Shown here piece by piece: positions 6,364 to 7,422 of a stretch of DNA of 7,422 nt. The DNA comes from Pseudomonadota bacterium. GTDB lineage: Bacteria; Pseudomonadota; Gammaproteobacteria; Halothiobacillales; Halothiobacillaceae. The notes below the pieces were generated by a model. The model was not told the DNA's origin and ran no database searches. It was given only the letters and a program-made list of their open reading frames with translations. A program made the translations under genes and the position numbers. How positions within the stretch are numbered: position 1 is the stretch's first letter; every line of letters begins with the position of its first letter. Location: NCBI GenBank assembly GCA_021795795.1, contig JAJYPA010000416.1:1-7422 (forward strand), written 5' to 3'.

Positions 6364-6825
6364 GTGATCGAAACCCCGACATTCCAGAAGCAGGCGGAAA
6401 AGCTGTGGTCGGAAGACGAGCGGCTGGTCTTCATCGACTGGATTGCGGCGAATCTGCTAGTCGGGGACGTGATCCCCGGTGCGGATGGAGCACGCAGGGT
6501 TCGCTGGAGCCGTGCCGGGTCTGGCAAATCTAGCGGTGCGCGGGTGATCTACTTCAACCTGACAGAGCAGGAAGTGGTGCTGCTGGTAGCGGCGTATGCC
6601 AAAGCCGAACGCGCCAATATGCTTCCCGCTGAAATCAAGAAGGTGGTGTTGACATGGGCATCAGGAAATTCGACGTTGAGAAGGTGGCAACGGCTATCGA
6701 GGCAGATGCCGGTGACGTTCTGCCCGACCTGCGTCAGGCGCTCCCAGAGGCGAAGGCAGGGATTGGGCGCGTCACCACGCCCGAGCGACTGCTTGTGCGT
6801 CAAGCGAGGGAGAAGCCTGGCCTGA
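6364..6825 (+). CDS. RelE/HigB-family toxin with abnormal start and stop
   Basis: Residues 2-95 are a typical small RelE/HigB-type toxin: IETPTFQKQAEKLWSEDERL at the start, DVIPGADGARRVRWSR in the middle and ARVIYFNLTEQEVVLLVAAY in the core. Family members are ribosome-dependent mRNA interferases neutralised by a partner antitoxin. Here the gene comes first and an XRE antitoxin follows, the HigBA order. The start is uncertain: GTG 6364 is used, with GTG 6346 or 6328 as alternatives. Removing C6356 would create ATG CGC ACT GTG ATC with AGGG 7 bases upstream, the N-terminus usual for this group, so a one-base insertion may have destroyed the native start. At the other end, after KKVV (to 6648) the frame runs on for 58 Arg-rich residues inside the antitoxin gene; removing one T near 6649 would give a TGA just before the antitoxin ATG. 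The toxin may be inactive. Confidence 0.7.
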   Translation: MIETPTFQKQAEKLWSEDERLVFIDWIAANLLVGDVIPGADGARRVRWSRAGSGKSSGARVIYFNLTEQEVVLLVAAYAKAERANMLPAEIKKVVLTWASGNSTLRRWQRLSRQMPVTFCPTCVRRSQRRRQGLGASPRPSDCLCVKRGRSLA

Positions 6826-6977
6826 CGCAAGCCGCATTCGCCGATTGCATCGAAACCCCCGTGGCGACGCTGCGCGACTGGGAGCAGGGGAGATTTGCGC
6901 CGCCGGGTGGAGTGCTGTGCCTGCTTCGGCTTATCATCAAACATCCCGAATTGTCTCAGGAGTTGAACGTGGCATAA
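6654..6977 (+). CDS. XRE-family antitoxin (HigA-like)
   Basis: A 107-residue DNA-binding antitoxin. It starts MGIRKFDVEKVATAIEADAG, a conserved opening for antitoxins paired with this toxin type. A helix-turn-helix follows at about residues 56-80 (GLTQAAFADCIETPVATLRD, then WEQGR), with the classic Gln-Ala-x-x-Ala recognition pattern. The C-terminus is PPGGVLCLLRLIIKHPELSQ then ELNVA. AAGGTGG lies 7 bases before the ATG. It would bind and neutralise the toxin and repress the operon. The toxin's open frame overlaps its first 172 bases, but this gene itself looks intact. An intact antitoxin beside a damaged toxin would be selectively neutral and could persist. Confidence 0.85.
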   Translation: MGIRKFDVEKVATAIEADAGDVLPDLRQALPEAKAGIGRVTTPERLLVRQAREKPGLTQAAFADCIETPVATLRDWEQGRFAPPGGVLCLLRLIIKHPELSQELNVA

Positions 6978-7172
6978 AATCGCTGGGCATGGTATTTCTC
7001 ATGGCATCGTCAGTAAATATTCTTACAGCTCATTGTATTGCAAAGAATAGTCACACTAGATGATAATCGAGTGGGAATGATTCGGCGTCTGGCACGGTCA
7101 GGCACCTGATGTCATGAAAGTCATCATAACTCATTGTAAAAAATGTTGTTATTGTGTATGCGGGTGGCATCT

Positions 7173-7186
7173 CCGCCATTTGGCGG
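7173..7186. promoter_or_regulatory. Inverted repeat, possible operator
   Basis: CCGCCA (7173-7178) and TGGCGG (7181-7186) are perfect 6-bp arms around TT. The two-base spacer is too short for a stable hairpin loop, so a dimeric protein-binding site is the better reading. It lies 16 bases before TTGACA (7203-7208). Confidence 0.3.
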
Positions 7187-7259
7187 CGGCAAAAGTCGAC
7201 ATTTGACACAAGAGCCTTGGCACATCGCCGGACTGTTCAGCCCTCGATTTTGATAGGGT

Positions 7260-7276
7260 GCTATATACGATATGGC
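7260..7276. promoter_or_regulatory. Imperfect palindrome, possible VapB-type operator
   Basis: GCTATAT (7260-7266), ACG, ATATGGC (7270-7276) are inverted repeats matching at 6 of 7 positions. The site overlaps the AT-rich stretch where a -10 element would lie, 31 bases before the preferred start of the VapB-like gene. AbrB-fold antitoxins repress their own operon at such palindromes, so this is a plausible autoregulatory site. Confidence 0.35.
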
Positions 7277-7306
7277 ATATGCAAAGAGCCGTACCTGCCC
7301 GTTCCC

Positions 7307-7422
7307 GTGCCATCGTCCAGGCCCAAGGAGGCTAAGCTATTCCGCAACAATCGCAGTCAGGCGGTGCGGATTCCGGTTGAGTTCGAGTTGCCGGGGGATC
7401 GCGTATCGATCCACCGCGAGGG
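7307..7422 (+). CDS. vapB: VapB-type AbrB/SpoVT-fold antitoxin, N-terminal part (runs off the window)
   Basis: Starting at GTG 7307 the frame reads MPSSRPKEAKLFRNNRSQAV and then RIPVEFELPGDRVSIHRE to the window edge. The pattern K-L-F-R-N-x-R-S-Q-A-V-R-I-P with E-F-x-L-P-G after it is the swapped-hairpin DNA-binding domain of VapB antitoxins, which is usually at the N-terminus. The start is placed at GTG because relatives begin Met-Pro just before this block; there is no clear ribosome binding site and no in-frame ATG close by. It should be followed beyond the window by a PIN-domain VapC ribonuclease. The DNA-binding part present here looks intact. Confidence 0.7.
   Translation, partial: MPSSRPKEAKLFRNNRSQAVRIPVEFELPGDRVSIHRE

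Larger units (their letters stand above)
6978..7306. other. Non-coding region between the two toxin-antitoxin modules
   Basis: No convincing gene in 329 bases. The first 170 are AT-rich and hold a 9-base direct repeat CTCATTGTA (7029-7037 and 7130-7138) and a short inverted repeat TCAGG-CA-CCTGA (7098-7109). The second part is GC-richer and contains the two palindromes described separately, plus TTGACA (7203-7208) without a clear -10 box. It is probably the control region of the VapB-like gene. No terminator with a T-run is visible after the antitoxin at 6977. Confidence 0.4.

Noticed and set aside
5687..6527. Minus-strand frames of 110-148 codons opposite the DUF5623-type and toxin genes
   Set aside because: GC-rich coding DNA often gives open antisense frames; the translations are Arg/Ser/Pro-rich with no recognisable domain.
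7029..7138. 9-base direct repeat CTCATTGTA, considered as an attachment site
   Set aside because: It is too short, has no tRNA or integrase nearby, and is within chance expectation.
6338..7261. 12-base direct repeat TTGATAGGGTGC at 6338-6349 and 7250-7261
   Set aside because: One or two 12-base repeats are expected by chance in 7.4 kb, and the copies sit at different distances from the two toxin-antitoxin starts, so a shared control site is not supported.
1..7422. CRISPR array, tRNA or rRNA genes
   Set aside because: No regularly spaced repeats and no tRNA- or rRNA-like stretches were seen on either strand.

Overview
The window looks like accessory DNA (a genomic island or integrative element) from a proteobacterium of medium-to-high GC, most likely a gamma- or beta-proteobacterium. 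This rests on three things. The genes from about 4.8 to 6.8 kb are GC-rich (one 60-base line near 5.2 kb is 70% GC). That stretch holds families I associate with such islands: a DUF5623-type protein, a RelE/HigB-like toxin with an XRE antitoxin, and a VapB-type antitoxin. The left third is clearly more AT-rich (sampled lines 48% and 33% GC), so the window is a mosaic of cassettes with different histories. No taxon can be fixed from sequence alone.

Layout: 1-145 may be the tail of an upstream gene. 146-399 is non-coding, with a palindrome, a weak IS-end-like motif and a possible promoter. 400-2301 encodes a large orphan protein of 633 residues. 2415-2855 encodes a small protein with three membrane segments, closed by a clear rho-independent terminator (2893-2911). 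2929-3580 is a compact minus-strand operon: a 40-residue ORF with an excellent ribosome binding site, a stand-alone HIRAN-like protein, and a small basic ORF. A divergent regulatory region with a nested inverted repeat (3611-3669) separates it from plus-strand genes at 3697 and 3860. The 3860 frame is cut by a TAA at 4382, yet coding-like sequence continues in the same frame to 4618.

4843-6159 encodes the DUF5623-type protein. 6364-6977 is a toxin-first toxin-antitoxin pair; the toxin frame runs without a stop deep into the antitoxin gene, which suggests small indels at both its ends. 6978-7306 is non-coding with several short palindromes. 7307 to the window end is the start of a VapB-like antitoxin whose toxin partner would lie beyond the window.

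Functional reading: two stability modules flank or follow island cargo. The two most notable uncharacterised units are the AT-rich pair (large soluble protein plus three-TM protein, own terminator) and the HIRAN mini-operon. A defence or anti-mobile-element role for either is inference from architecture and setting only; I recognise no catalytic motif in the 633-residue protein.
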